A stretch of DNA of 64,000 nt from Pseudomonas alkylphenolica. Its GTDB lineage: Bacteria; Pseudomonadota; Gammaproteobacteria; Pseudomonadales; Pseudomonadaceae. Numbering within the stretch: the first letter of the stretch is position 1; the number at the start of each line of letters is the position of its first letter. The notes beneath the pieces are model-generated. The model searched no databases. It had not been told where the DNA came from and saw only the letters and a program-made list of their open reading frames with translations. Both the position numbers and the translations under genes were made by a program. The DNA is taken from assembly GCF_004025535.1 (NCBI RefSeq), contig NZ_QJRG01000050.1, forward strand, positions 177,589-241,588, given 5' to 3'. Below, piece by piece: positions 18,049 to 26,519 of the stretch.

Positions 18049-19242
18049 ATGGACATTGATTTCACCGTGCACGAGCGTGCCTTTCGCGATGAAGTGCGCG
18101 CCTACCTGCGTGATCACTTGCCGGATGAGTTTGCCCAGCGCATCGCCCAGGGCAAGCGCCTGAGCAAGGACCATCAAGTGCAGTGGATGCGCACGCTCAA
18201 CCAGCAAGGCTGGCTCGCACCGGGCTGGCCGGTCGAGTTTGGCGGAACCGGCTGGACGGAGGTGCAAAAGCATATATTTGATGAAGAGTGCTTTGCCGCC
18301 GGTGCGCCGAAGGTGGTGTCTTTCGGGTTGAAGATGGTCGCCCCGGTCATCATCAAATTTGGCACGCCGGAGCAGAAAGCGCGGTTTCTGCCGCGCATCC
18401 TCAGTTGCGACGACTGGTGGTGCCAGGGGTACTCCGAACCGGGCGCAGGCTCGGACCTGTCTTCGCTGAAGACCCGTGCGGTGCGCGAGGGCGAACATTA
18501 CCGGGTCAACGGCCAGAAAACCTGGACCACCCTGGCGCACTATGCCGACTGGATGTTCTGCCTGGTGCGCACCGACCCCGAAGCTCGCCAGCAACAGGGC
18601 ATTTCCTTTCTGTTGATCGACATGAAAACGCCTGGCATCACCGTGCGGCCAATCATCACCCTGGATGGCGAGCACGAAGTTAACGAAGTGTTCTTCGACA
18701 ACGTACGGGTGCCGGTCGCCAACCTGGTCGGCCAGGAAAACCAGGGCTGGACCTGCGCCAAATACCTGCTCACCCACGAGCGCACCAGCATCGGCGGCAT
18801 TGCCCAGAACAAGGCATTGCTCGGCCGACTCAAGCGCATTGCCAGCCAGGAGCTGCGCAACGGCGTGCCGTTGATCGAAGAGCCGATGTTCCGCGCGCAG
18901 ATCGCCGAAGTCGAAATACAGTTGATGGCTGCCGAAATGAGCAGCCTGCGCACCCTGGCGGCGGTCAGTGGCGGCGGCGTACCGGGCGCGGAAAGCTCGT
19001 TCCTGAAGATCAGGGGCACCGAGATTCGCCAGGCGATCACCTACCTGATCAGTAAAGCCGTAGGGCCTTATGCCATGCCGTTCATTGAGGATGAGCTGGG
19101 CTATGGCGAAGAGCCGCTGCTGTACACCGACTACAGCAGCGCGGCCACCTACCAGTACCTGGATGCGCGCAAGGCGTCGATTTACGGCGGGGCGAACGAA
19201 ATCCAGAAGAACATCATTGCCAAAATGATTCTCGAACTCTGA
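18049..19242 (+). CDS. acyl-CoA dehydrogenase, large subunit (PimC-like)
   Basis: A 397-residue ACAD. GYSEPGAGSD carries the family signature, KTWTTLAHYADWMF is the flavin-facing strand, and the C-terminus ends IYGGANEIQKNIIAK without the classical glutamate. A glutamate in LTHERTSIGG is the possible catalytic base. It resembles the large subunit of pimeloyl-CoA-type dehydrogenases. ATG 18049 follows AGAAGG; earlier in-frame codons overlap the alcohol dehydrogenase. The partner gene begins 10 bases after its stop. By family knowledge the pair forms a heterotetramer oxidising bulky or carboxylated acyl-CoAs. I infer a role in the island's pathway. Confidence 0.9.
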   Translation: MDIDFTVHERAFRDEVRAYLRDHLPDEFAQRIAQGKRLSKDHQVQWMRTLNQQGWLAPGWPVEFGGTGWTEVQKHIFDEECFAAGAPKVVSFGLKMVAPVIIKFGTPEQKARFLPRILSCDDWWCQGYSEPGAGSDLSSLKTRAVREGEHYRVNGQKTWTTLAHYADWMFCLVRTDPEARQQQGISFLLIDMKTPGITVRPIITLDGEHEVNEVFFDNVRVPVANLVGQENQGWTCAKYLLTHERTSIGGIAQNKALLGRLKRIASQELRNGVPLIEEPMFRAQIAEVEIQLMAAEMSSLRTLAAVSGGGVPGAESSFLKIRGTEIRQAITYLISKAVGPYAMPFIEDELGYGEEPLLYTDYSSAATYQYLDARKASIYGGANEIQKNIIAKMILEL

Positions 19243-19252
19243 GGAGCCGACC

Positions 19253-20395
19253 ATGGACTTCAAACTGAACGACGAGCAGTTGATGCTGCAAGACACCGTG
19301 GCGCGGCTGGTGCGTGACACATACGGGTTTGAGCAGCGCGAGCACTTTCGGCAAAGCGAGCACGGCTTCAGTACTGCGTTCATGCAGCAGCTGGCAGATC
19401 TTGGCCTGTGCGCCGTACCTTTTGCAGAGGCCTACGGGGGCTTTGGCGGCAGTGGCGTGGAAACCATGCTGATCATGACCGAGCTGGGCCGCGGGCTGTG
19501 CCTTGAGCCGTTCCTGCATTCGGTGATCTTTGCCGGTGGGCTGGTCTCCCAATTGGGCACCGAGGCGCAGAAAGCCGAGCTGCTGCCGCAACTGGCCACT
19601 GGCACCTTGCAGATGGCGGTCGCCGTCGATGAGCCGCAAAGTCACTACCAGTTGCATGATGTACAGACTGTCGCGCAACCGGTGGCCGGTGGCTGGACAC
19701 TCAACGGTCGCAAGTCGGTGGTGGTTGCAGGCCAGAGCGCCGGGTTGATCCTGGTGTCGGCCCGCACCGGGCAGGGTGTTCGGGACGAACAGGGGGTCAG
19801 CCTGTTTCTACTTGACCCCCAGGCTCGCGGCGTTTGTCGGCGTGCGTTTGCAACCATGGACGGACGCATGGCGTGTGAGGTGTACCTGGAGGACGTATTC
19901 GTCGACAGCAGCGCGATACTCGGGGAGGTCGGGCACGCGCTGTCAGCCTTGCGTTACCAGCAGGGTCGCTGTATTGCCGCGCAATGTGCCGAGGCAGTCG
20001 GCAGCATGGAGGCGGCCTGCCAGTTGACCCATGACTACCTGAAAACCCGCCAGCAGTTCGGTCAGCCGATCGGCAAGTTCCAGGCCTTGCAGCACCGCAT
20101 GGTCGACATGCGCATCGAACTCGACCAGGCCACTTCCATGACCTTGCTCGCGGCCTGTGTGGCCGATCAGCAGGACAGCGACCAGCGTAACCGGGTACTG
20201 GCGGCGGCAAAGTTCATCGTCAGTCGCGCCAGCCGCTTCGTTGCCGACCAGGGCATTCAGTTGCATGGCGGCATCGGCCTGACATGGGAGTACGTGTTGT
20301 CGCACCATGCCAAGCATCTGCTGATGGTAGCCCGGCAGTTTGGTGATGACGATCATCACCTGCAGGCGTACGCGAGGCTTTTGCAGGTGGCCTGA
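19253..20395 (+). CDS. acyl-CoA dehydrogenase, small subunit (PimD-like)
   Basis: A 380-residue ACAD partner. The N-terminal helices (DEQLMLQDTVARLV) and C-terminal flavin-site elements (RQQFGQPIGKFQALQHR, then QLHGGIGLTWEY) are clear. The middle domain has VAVDEPQSHY where active members have TEPGxGSD, and no catalytic glutamate is visible. It is therefore a structural or FAD-completing subunit. It lies ten bases after the large subunit with GAGGAG before the ATG. Unlike the short partner at 7917 it has kept full length. It is the last gene before an interval with a long inverted repeat. Confidence 0.88.
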   Translation: MDFKLNDEQLMLQDTVARLVRDTYGFEQREHFRQSEHGFSTAFMQQLADLGLCAVPFAEAYGGFGGSGVETMLIMTELGRGLCLEPFLHSVIFAGGLVSQLGTEAQKAELLPQLATGTLQMAVAVDEPQSHYQLHDVQTVAQPVAGGWTLNGRKSVVVAGQSAGLILVSARTGQGVRDEQGVSLFLLDPQARGVCRRAFATMDGRMACEVYLEDVFVDSSAILGEVGHALSALRYQQGRCIAAQCAEAVGSMEAACQLTHDYLKTRQQFGQPIGKFQALQHRMVDMRIELDQATSMTLLAACVADQQDSDQRNRVLAAAKFIVSRASRFVADQGIQLHGGIGLTWEYVLSHHAKHLLMVARQFGDDDHHLQAYARLLQVA

Positions 20396-20435
20396 GCCGC
20401 GCCAATTCTCCAACCCCACTCCCCAGGAGCGGTGC

Positions 20436-20486
20436 GGATCCCACTCGACTGATGCATAAGCTGCCAGTGCTTCAACGAGTGGATCC
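20436..20486 (+). promoter_or_regulatory. inverted repeat upstream of the DUF1254 genes
   Basis: GGATCCCACTCG (20436-20447) pairs with CGAGTGGATCC (20476-20486), apart from one extra C, across 28 bases. It ends 15 bases before the ATG of the first DUF1254 gene, so it could occlude or present the ribosome-binding site GGAG. Either an operator or a leader hairpin. Confidence 0.4.
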
Positions 20487-20501
20487 CCAAGGAGAATAAC
20501 A

Positions 20502-21857
20502 ATGTATCGCTCATCACCTTTTGCGTTTGCCAGAAGTGCACTCGCCGCTGCCTGCCTGGCGGCGACGCTGCAGCCGGCACTGGTTCATGCCGCGCAAACA
20601 CCCCCGGCCGCCTCGGTGCAGGCGTTCTCGGACCAGGACGTCAGCGACGCCTACACCTATCTGCTCGGGCGCCTGCTGGTGCTGCGCCAGCAGCAACTGG
20701 ATTTCCAGGCCGGGATGCAGTGGAACCAGCTGGTACACCGCAAACCGGGGGACGTCGAATGGCCCAACCCCAACCTCGACGTGGCCTATTCCGAGGCATG
20801 GCTGGCACTGGACGCACACAGTTGCACCCTGGTCGGGGTGCCGAAGATCGTCGATCGCTACTACACGGTGCAGTTCCTCAATGGCTGGGGTGAAACCCTG
20901 GCCAACATCAACGAGCGCAGCCAGCCCGACCATCCTTATGGCGACTATGCGGTGTGCCTGAAGGGGGCAAAGGTCACGCTGCCGGTCGGGGTCAAGCGCA
21001 TCGACCTGCCGGTGCGCACGGCACGCATACTGTCGCGGGTTGAACTGGGCGCTGACTGGAAGCAGGCCGAGCACTTGCAGCAGCAGTTCAGCCTGCGTGC
21101 CAGCGGCACGCCCGTCACCGAAGCGATCCCTAAAACGCCGATGTTTGCCCTTAACAAACTGCCGGGCGTCGAAGCGTTCGACAGCGCCGTGGTTGCCTTG
21201 CAGGAGCCCGACCTCAACCCGGGTATGCAGGCGCTGCAGGCCAAGGTGCGCGCCATTGCAGCGCAGATCGGTGATCCGGCGGCACGTAATGCCATCGACC
21301 GGCAGATCAGGGCGCACGCTTTTCCCGCCCTGGCCAAGGCGACGCTGACCATCGGCCCGGGTACCTTGCGCAACGGCTGGGTGCGTCCGGCAGTGTCCGG
21401 GGCCTACGGCGAGGATTACCTCACGCGCACCCTGGTCGACTACGGCGGCATCTGGGCCAATACCCAGGCGGAAGTTCACTATTTCCGCGGCGGTGCGCTG
21501 GAGAACGGCGAACTGCTCGACGGCGGCAACAGCTACTCGCTGACGTTCCCGGCCGACCAGCTGCCGTCGAAATTCGCCCGCTATTTCTGGTCGATCACCG
21601 CCACTGACGCTAAACAGTTCCGGGTGCTGCCCAATGCTCAGGGGCGCTTTCTGCTCAACAACCAGTCCAGCCTGAGCTACAACGCCGACGGTTCGCTGAC
21701 CCTCTACTTCGGGCCGAAAGCGCCAGAGCAGGGCGCCGAGGCCAACTGGTTGCCTACGGTGGCCGGGCAGCCGTTCAAGCTGACGTTCCGTTACTACGGT
21801 GCCAAGGGCCTGGTCGCCGATGGCAACTACTTCCCGCCGGCGTTGGTTAAACGCTGA
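20502..21857 (+). CDS. exported DUF1254/DUF1214 domain protein, first copy
   Basis: A 451-residue protein with a signal peptide ending near VHA (about residue 29). The N-terminal DUF1254 part contains LVGVPKIVDRYYTVQFLNGWGE. The C-terminal DUF1214 part contains NGWVRPAVSGAYGEDYLTRT and YSLTFPADQLP. The biochemical function of these proteins is not established to my knowledge; they are common in catabolic regions of Pseudomonas. The start follows AAGGAG. A second, shorter member lies 57 bases downstream. Location is periplasmic or outer membrane by inference from the signal peptide. No catalytic residues can be named. Confidence 0.85.
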   Translation: MYRSSPFAFARSALAAACLAATLQPALVHAAQTPPAASVQAFSDQDVSDAYTYLLGRLLVLRQQQLDFQAGMQWNQLVHRKPGDVEWPNPNLDVAYSEAWLALDAHSCTLVGVPKIVDRYYTVQFLNGWGETLANINERSQPDHPYGDYAVCLKGAKVTLPVGVKRIDLPVRTARILSRVELGADWKQAEHLQQQFSLRASGTPVTEAIPKTPMFALNKLPGVEAFDSAVVALQEPDLNPGMQALQAKVRAIAAQIGDPAARNAIDRQIRAHAFPALAKATLTIGPGTLRNGWVRPAVSGAYGEDYLTRTLVDYGGIWANTQAEVHYFRGGALENGELLDGGNSYSLTFPADQLPSKFARYFWSITATDAKQFRVLPNAQGRFLLNNQSSLSYNADGSLTLYFGPKAPEQGAEANWLPTVAGQPFKLTFRYYGAKGLVADGNYFPPALVKR

Positions 21858-21914
21858 GTTCAATCCGGGCCGCGGGCAGGCGCCCCGGTCCCTTCACTTG
21901 CATGGATAATAACA

Positions 21915-22952
21915 ATGACTGCATTGAAACCCTTGGCAGCCGCCATCGCTTTGTACGCGGCCTGCCTGCCGGTCGCCCACGCCCAGGCCACAGCCGAAGC
22001 GCCTGTGGCGGTGACCGTTGACAATTTCATTCGTGCCGAAACCGATCGCTATTTCGGCCTGACCGTTCAGCGTGGCGGTTTTGGCACGTTCTCCCACTGG
22101 CGCGACCTGATCCCGGTGGATCGCCCGACCGTGATCCGTCCCAACCGGGATACCCTGTATTCCACGGCAATTTTCGACATGAACGCCGGCCCCGTCAGCG
22201 TGACCCTGCCGGATGCCGGTAAACGCTTCATGTCGCTGGTGATGATCGATGAAGACCATCAGGTCATTGGCGTGCACTATGGCGCCGGTGAGTACCGCCT
22301 GAACCCGGCGGATGTGTCTACCCGTTATGTGATGTTCGGTGTCCGCACGCTGATCAACCCCGCCGACCCGCAAGACCTCAAGAAGATCGCGGCACTGCAG
22401 GATGCCATCGTCGTCAGGCAGGAAAACGGTCCGGGGCAGTTTCAGGTACCAACGTGGGATGAAGCCAGCCGTGCGCAGATCAGGCAGACGTTGTTTGCCC
22501 TGGGTTCGACCCTGAGCGATTCACGGGGAATGTTCGGCAAACGCGGTGAGGTCGATCCGGTACGCCACCTGATCGGCAGCGCCATGGCCTGGGGCGGCAA
22601 TCCGGAGAAGGACGCCTATTACCAGGTGGTGACCCCGGCGCACAACGATGGCGCCACTGTATACCGGCTGGATGTTCCACCGGTGCCGGCCGGTGCGTTC
22701 TGGTCGGTCAGCGTGTATGACGCGCAAGGGCATTTCCACAAGAACCCGCAAGAGGCGTATGCGTTGAACAACCTCAATGCGCAAAAGGGCGATGACGGCA
22801 GCGTTTCGGTGCGCTTTGGCGGGTGCACGGCCACGGTCGCCAACTGCCTGCCGATCATGCCGGGCTGGAACTACATGGTGCGTTTCTATCAGCCGGCCAA
22901 GGCGGTGCTGGATGGAACCTGGAAGTTGCCTGACGCACAGCCGGCGTCCTGA
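21915..22952 (+). CDS. exported DUF1254/DUF1214 domain protein, second copy
   Basis: A 345-residue protein with a signal peptide ending near AHA-QA (about residue 23). The DUF1254-type segment RPTVIRPNRDTLYSTAIFD and the DUF1214-type segment VYRLDVPPVPAGAFWSVSVYD are clear. It is about 100 residues shorter than the preceding gene product, mainly between the two domains, so this is not a simple recent duplication. It is the last gene of the plus-strand block, followed by a REP element and a strong bidirectional terminator. Function is unknown. Co-occurrence with the pathway suggests a role in substrate handling outside the cytoplasm, which is inference only. Confidence 0.85.
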   Translation: MTALKPLAAAIALYAACLPVAHAQATAEAPVAVTVDNFIRAETDRYFGLTVQRGGFGTFSHWRDLIPVDRPTVIRPNRDTLYSTAIFDMNAGPVSVTLPDAGKRFMSLVMIDEDHQVIGVHYGAGEYRLNPADVSTRYVMFGVRTLINPADPQDLKKIAALQDAIVVRQENGPGQFQVPTWDEASRAQIRQTLFALGSTLSDSRGMFGKRGEVDPVRHLIGSAMAWGGNPEKDAYYQVVTPAHNDGATVYRLDVPPVPAGAFWSVSVYDAQGHFHKNPQEAYALNNLNAQKGDDGSVSVRFGGCTATVANCLPIMPGWNYMVRFYQPAKAVLDGTWKLPDAQPAS

Positions 22953-22973
22953 AGGCGTCCATTGCACTTCCCC

Positions 22974-22997
22974 TGTAGGAGCGGATTTATCCGCGAA
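22974..22997 (+). repeat. Pseudomonas REP palindrome
   Basis: TGTAGGAGCGG followed by ATTTATCCGCGAA is the well-known Pseudomonas repetitive extragenic palindrome. It lies between converging genes, the usual location. A 15-base partial match in the other orientation is at 41,704. Confidence 0.85.
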
Positions 22998-23040
22998 TGG
23001 GCCGACGCGGATGAGTTCGTTGTTACTGTGGCCAGGCAAT

Positions 23041-23076
23041 AAAAAAGCGGCGGTCAATTGACCGCCGCTTTTTTTT
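23041..23076. terminator. bidirectional intrinsic terminator
   Basis: A-tract, GCGGCGGTCAA/TTGACCGCCGC perfect stem, T-tract (eight Ts). Equally good on both strands, it separates the DUF1254 gene (plus) from DUF1329 copy B (minus, stop at 23,088). Confidence 0.95.
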
Positions 23077-23087
23077 GCGCTTCGGAC

Positions 23088-24458
23088 TCAGCGAACGCCA
23101 GCGTTACGCAGGGCTGCCGGGGTGTAGTCGTTCATGCGTGCTTGCTTGCCATAGAAAGTCGCGTGCTTGGACTCATTGGTCATCGCCAGGACGTTGTAGC
23201 GGCCGGCCATCAGGTCGTAGATACCTTGCATGGCGTAGGCCGGCGCGCCCCGTTCGAAGTCGTTGACGGCGTAGCCTTCAGCCACGCGCCAGAGCTGGCC
23301 ACGGCCGTCATAGTGATCGACCTCGGCAAGCTGCCAGGTGTCTTCGTCGAAGTACATGTCGCGCTTGGCATAGATGTGGCGCTGACCGGCCTTGAGCGTG
23401 GCCTCCACATGCCATACCCGGTGCAGCTCGTAACGGGACAGGTCCTGGTTGATGTGCCCGGGCTTGATGATGTCGTCGTACTTGAGGCTCGGCGACCACA
23501 GTTTGTAGTTGTTGTAGGGAATGTAGAGTTCTTTCTTGCCGACCAGCTTCCAGTCGTAGCGGTCCGGTGCACCATTCATCAGGTCGGTGTTGTCGGCGGT
23601 GCGCAGGCCGTCGGCGCCTGAACCCGGACCGTCGTAGGCGATCTGCGGTGCACGTCGAACACGGCGCTGACCGGCGTTGTAGACCCAGGCCAGGCGGGGT
23701 TCCTTGACCTGGTCGATGGTTTCATGGATGAGCACGACGTTGCCGGCCAGGCGCGATGGCGCGGTGATGCGCTGTTTGTAGAAGTAGAAGATGTTCTCGG
23801 CCTGTTTGTTGTCGACGCCGTCCATGTACTGCGGGTAGCTCAGCTCGTCGTCATATTCGACGATGGAGTAGGAACCGTTCGCCTGCGGCGCAGCCTGGGC
23901 AGCCTGGCGAAACATGTTGCCACCGCGGTAGCGGTTGTTGTGGTTCCAGTACACCTCGACGCCGTTTTTCGGGATCGGGAAGGGGTAGTAGCGGGTTTCG
24001 ACGAAGTTGCGCAGGCCGTTGCCGTCGTCGCTCAGTTCGGTGTTCAGTGCACTCTTTTTCGCCAGGGCATAGATGTTGTCCGGTACAGCGGCGGTACGCT
24101 GGCTCTTGTACACCGGAATCTTGTAGCTGTCCGGGTAGCGTTTGAACATTGCCATCTGGCCGGGGGTCAGCTTGTCCTTGTATTGCTCGGCGTTGGCGGC
24201 GGTGATGACGAACAGCGGTTTGTCGCTGGCAAACGGGTTGCCCAGAAAGCCATTGGCATCCACCGGCGCGGCACCGGGCTTGAGGCCGCCGGTCCAGGCC
24301 GGGATGCTGCCGTCGGCATTGCCCTCTTTTTGTGCCCCCAACGGTGTGAGGGTGGTGCCCAGTTGTTGCGCTTCCTGCGGCGAAACGGCGGCGATCACAC
24401 TGGTCGCCAGCAGCGACAGCGCCAGGGCGCCGGTACGCATCATGATTCGGGTGTTCAT
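23088..24458 (-). CDS. DUF1329 family exported protein, copy B
   Basis: A 456-residue protein with a signal peptide ending near VIA (about residue 23), then AVSPQEAQQLGTTLTPLGAQ. It is very similar to copy A at 11,747 over its whole length, for example in YPFPIPKNGVEVYWNH and ETIDQVKEPRLAWVYNAGQ. ATG at 24,458 follows GAGCGGAGAA in the 23-base gap after DUF1302 copy B, so the two form an operon. The role is inferred as for copy A: an envelope protein handling lipophilic compounds together with DUF1302. The open frame extending further upstream overlaps DUF1302 and is not coding. Confidence 0.9.
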   Translation of the reverse strand: MNTRIMMRTGALALSLLATSVIAAVSPQEAQQLGTTLTPLGAQKEGNADGSIPAWTGGLKPGAAPVDANGFLGNPFASDKPLFVITAANAEQYKDKLTPGQMAMFKRYPDSYKIPVYKSQRTAAVPDNIYALAKKSALNTELSDDGNGLRNFVETRYYPFPIPKNGVEVYWNHNNRYRGGNMFRQAAQAAPQANGSYSIVEYDDELSYPQYMDGVDNKQAENIFYFYKQRITAPSRLAGNVVLIHETIDQVKEPRLAWVYNAGQRRVRRAPQIAYDGPGSGADGLRTADNTDLMNGAPDRYDWKLVGKKELYIPYNNYKLWSPSLKYDDIIKPGHINQDLSRYELHRVWHVEATLKAGQRHIYAKRDMYFDEDTWQLAEVDHYDGRGQLWRVAEGYAVNDFERGAPAYAMQGIYDLMAGRYNVLAMTNESKHATFYGKQARMNDYTPAALRNAGVR

Positions 24459-24481
24459 GCTGGTGGTTCTCCGCTCTTGTG

Positions 24482-26314
24482 TCAGAAGTTCACGCCGAAG
24501 CTGAGCGCGACATAGTCGCGGTCGACGTTGGTGTTGAAGTCGCCACCGAAAAAGTCGGTGTAGCTGAGGCTGGTGGTGTAGGTGTTGAGGTAGTCGGCAT
24601 CCAGGCCAATGCTGATGGCCTTGTTGCCTTCCTCGAAGTTCGGGCCGTAACCGTCGACATCGTGCGACCAGGCCAGGTTGGGCGAGAGGTTGATGCCGGC
24701 GATCACGTTCGGGTAGTCGAGCTTGGCGCGCAGGCGGTAGCCCCAGGAGTTGGTGGTGTAGAAGCCTTTGTCGTTGCACTGCTGGGCCGGGTTGCTGGCG
24801 GTGGGCGTACCCACACCGGTGCCCTGGCAGGTAGCGAGCCCAGCGACGCCCGGCAGAATGCCGGAACCGTAGGCAGGGCTGCGGCCAAAACGCAGGTCGG
24901 TGCCGTCTTGCTCGCCCAGGCCGTTGATCCGGTTGTAGCCCACTTCACCCACCAGGGTCAGGCGGCTGGCCCCCATGACCTGGTCAAAGAACTGCGTGGC
25001 GGTCAACTGTGCCTGGAGTACCGGCATGCGCTTGTAGCCATTGATATCGGTACCGGCGACCGCCGCTGACGGCGGGGCGATGAAGCCGGTGGTGATCAGC
25101 GGCGAGGTCAGGCTGTTGAGCGTGCCGTTGAGCAGATCGGCGGTGTTGAGCTGCAGGGGCATGTTTGGCCGGTAGCTGACTTCACCGCCCAGCGAAACAC
25201 TGCTCAGCGTGGTCTGGAAGCTCAGGCCATACAGGCGGATGTCTTCGGGATAATCAATGAAGTAACGGGCGTTGCGCGGCACGTTCAGGGCGCTGGCGGG
25301 GGTGCCTGCTCCGGTGGTGCGTACGGTACTCAGGAACGGCGAACGGCTGTGGTAGTTCATGGCGTACAGGCCGAACTCGGTGTCGTGCAGCTCGGGCACG
25401 TACCAGCGCAAGGCCAGGCCGTACTGGCCGCTGTCACCGGGTTCGTTGTCCTGCAGGCGCGGGATGTACACGTTGCTGTTGGCATCCGGTGCACCCAGGT
25501 TGTCGGAAACTCCGGGCGCCAGGTCCAGGCCGGCGACCACCAGGCGGTCGTTGCAGCCGCGTGGTACACCGTCGTTACCAAAGAACGTGCCGCAGTTGTC
25601 GACCACCGAGTTGTCCCACTCCAGCTGATAGAACGCCTCGGCGGTGATGTTGTCGGTCAGGCCCTGGGAAACGTACAGCATGTTCACCGGGATCAGGCCT
25701 TCCTTGATCTCGGCACCGGGGCGGCGCAGGGCCGCCACGTCGATCGGGTTGATGCTGTTGATGGAGTTGCCGATGAAGGTGCTTTCGCCCCAGCTCACCA
25801 CCTGCTTGCCCAGGCGCACGTTGCCGGCCAGGTCACCCAGGGTGTAGTTGTGGTAGACGAAGGCATCGAGGAATTCGGCGCCGGACGACTTGGCCAGGTC
25901 ATCGCGACCGCTGTCATCGATGTCGTAGAACAGGCGGTGCTCGTCTTTGAGTTCAAAGTCGTACCAGTACTTGCCGCGGACGAACACGCCGCTGTCGCCG
26001 TACTTGAGCTCCAGGTCGTGGACACCTTTGAAGATCTTCGAGAAGGTTTCGCCTTTCTTGAAGTTCAGGCGGTTGTCGTCGACGGTGCGCGACGAGGCGG
26101 TGCCACGCTTGCCCATCGAGTTGAAGTTGGAAATCAGTGAAGGGTCGGCACCCCGTACCGCCCAGCTGGCTCCGATCGACAGGGAAGAATCGAACTGCCC
26201 CTCGATTTCCCCGATGTTGAAGTCAACGGCACTCGCCATTTGGCTTGCGCCGAGAGCGACGGCAGCAGCCAGCAGACTTGGCTGAAACACTCCGCGCTTT
26301 CTTGTTGTTGTCAT
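24482..26314 (-). CDS. DUF1302 family exported protein, copy B
   Basis: A 610-residue predicted outer-membrane barrel with signal peptide ending near ASA (about residue 29) and C-terminal FGVNF. It has the same length as copy A and shares long blocks such as GNSINSINPIDVAALRRPGA. Differences concentrate in presumed loops, for example the stretch after the NCGTFFG segment and the region around the cysteine pair near residue 490-510, which might tune ligand specificity. ATG 26,314 is preceded by GGAGAACCGC. It is transcribed divergently from a LuxR/MalT-type regulator, so the 205-base region between them should hold both promoters. Confidence 0.9.
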   Translation of the reverse strand: MTTTRKRGVFQPSLLAAAVALGASQMASAVDFNIGEIEGQFDSSLSIGASWAVRGADPSLISNFNSMGKRGTASSRTVDDNRLNFKKGETFSKIFKGVHDLELKYGDSGVFVRGKYWYDFELKDEHRLFYDIDDSGRDDLAKSSGAEFLDAFVYHNYTLGDLAGNVRLGKQVVSWGESTFIGNSINSINPIDVAALRRPGAEIKEGLIPVNMLYVSQGLTDNITAEAFYQLEWDNSVVDNCGTFFGNDGVPRGCNDRLVVAGLDLAPGVSDNLGAPDANSNVYIPRLQDNEPGDSGQYGLALRWYVPELHDTEFGLYAMNYHSRSPFLSTVRTTGAGTPASALNVPRNARYFIDYPEDIRLYGLSFQTTLSSVSLGGEVSYRPNMPLQLNTADLLNGTLNSLTSPLITTGFIAPPSAAVAGTDINGYKRMPVLQAQLTATQFFDQVMGASRLTLVGEVGYNRINGLGEQDGTDLRFGRSPAYGSGILPGVAGLATCQGTGVGTPTASNPAQQCNDKGFYTTNSWGYRLRAKLDYPNVIAGINLSPNLAWSHDVDGYGPNFEEGNKAISIGLDADYLNTYTTSLSYTDFFGGDFNTNVDRDYVALSFGVNF

Positions 26315-26519
26315 GCGGTTCTCCAGGTTCGGATGATGTGGCGTTGCCATCCTAGGTGGCTGAACCTGGGTGATGAATTGCCTGATTGGATGTTTCTAGC
26401 GACTACCCGAAAGCATTAGTGGCGGCGGTTTACGCTGCAAAATACCTCGATTGGCGGATGGGTTAGTGGCGTCTCGCGCGCGAATATGCAGCCTGACTTG
26501 ATTGATTTCAGGAGCCGCC
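26315..26519. promoter_or_regulatory. divergent promoter region between DUF1302 copy B and LuxR copy 2
   Basis: The stretch holds no gene. It contains AGGTGGC and CTGGGTGA about ten bases apart (26,354-26,372), a loose relative of the 16-base motif seen in region 1. No convincing -35/-10 pair can be asserted. Confidence 0.4.

Noticed and set aside
23724-24515. 263-codon plus-strand frame inside DUF1329 copy B
   Set aside because: Mirror frame of the real minus-strand gene; the same pseudo-protein can be read opposite the other DUF1329 copies, showing that it is a composition effect.
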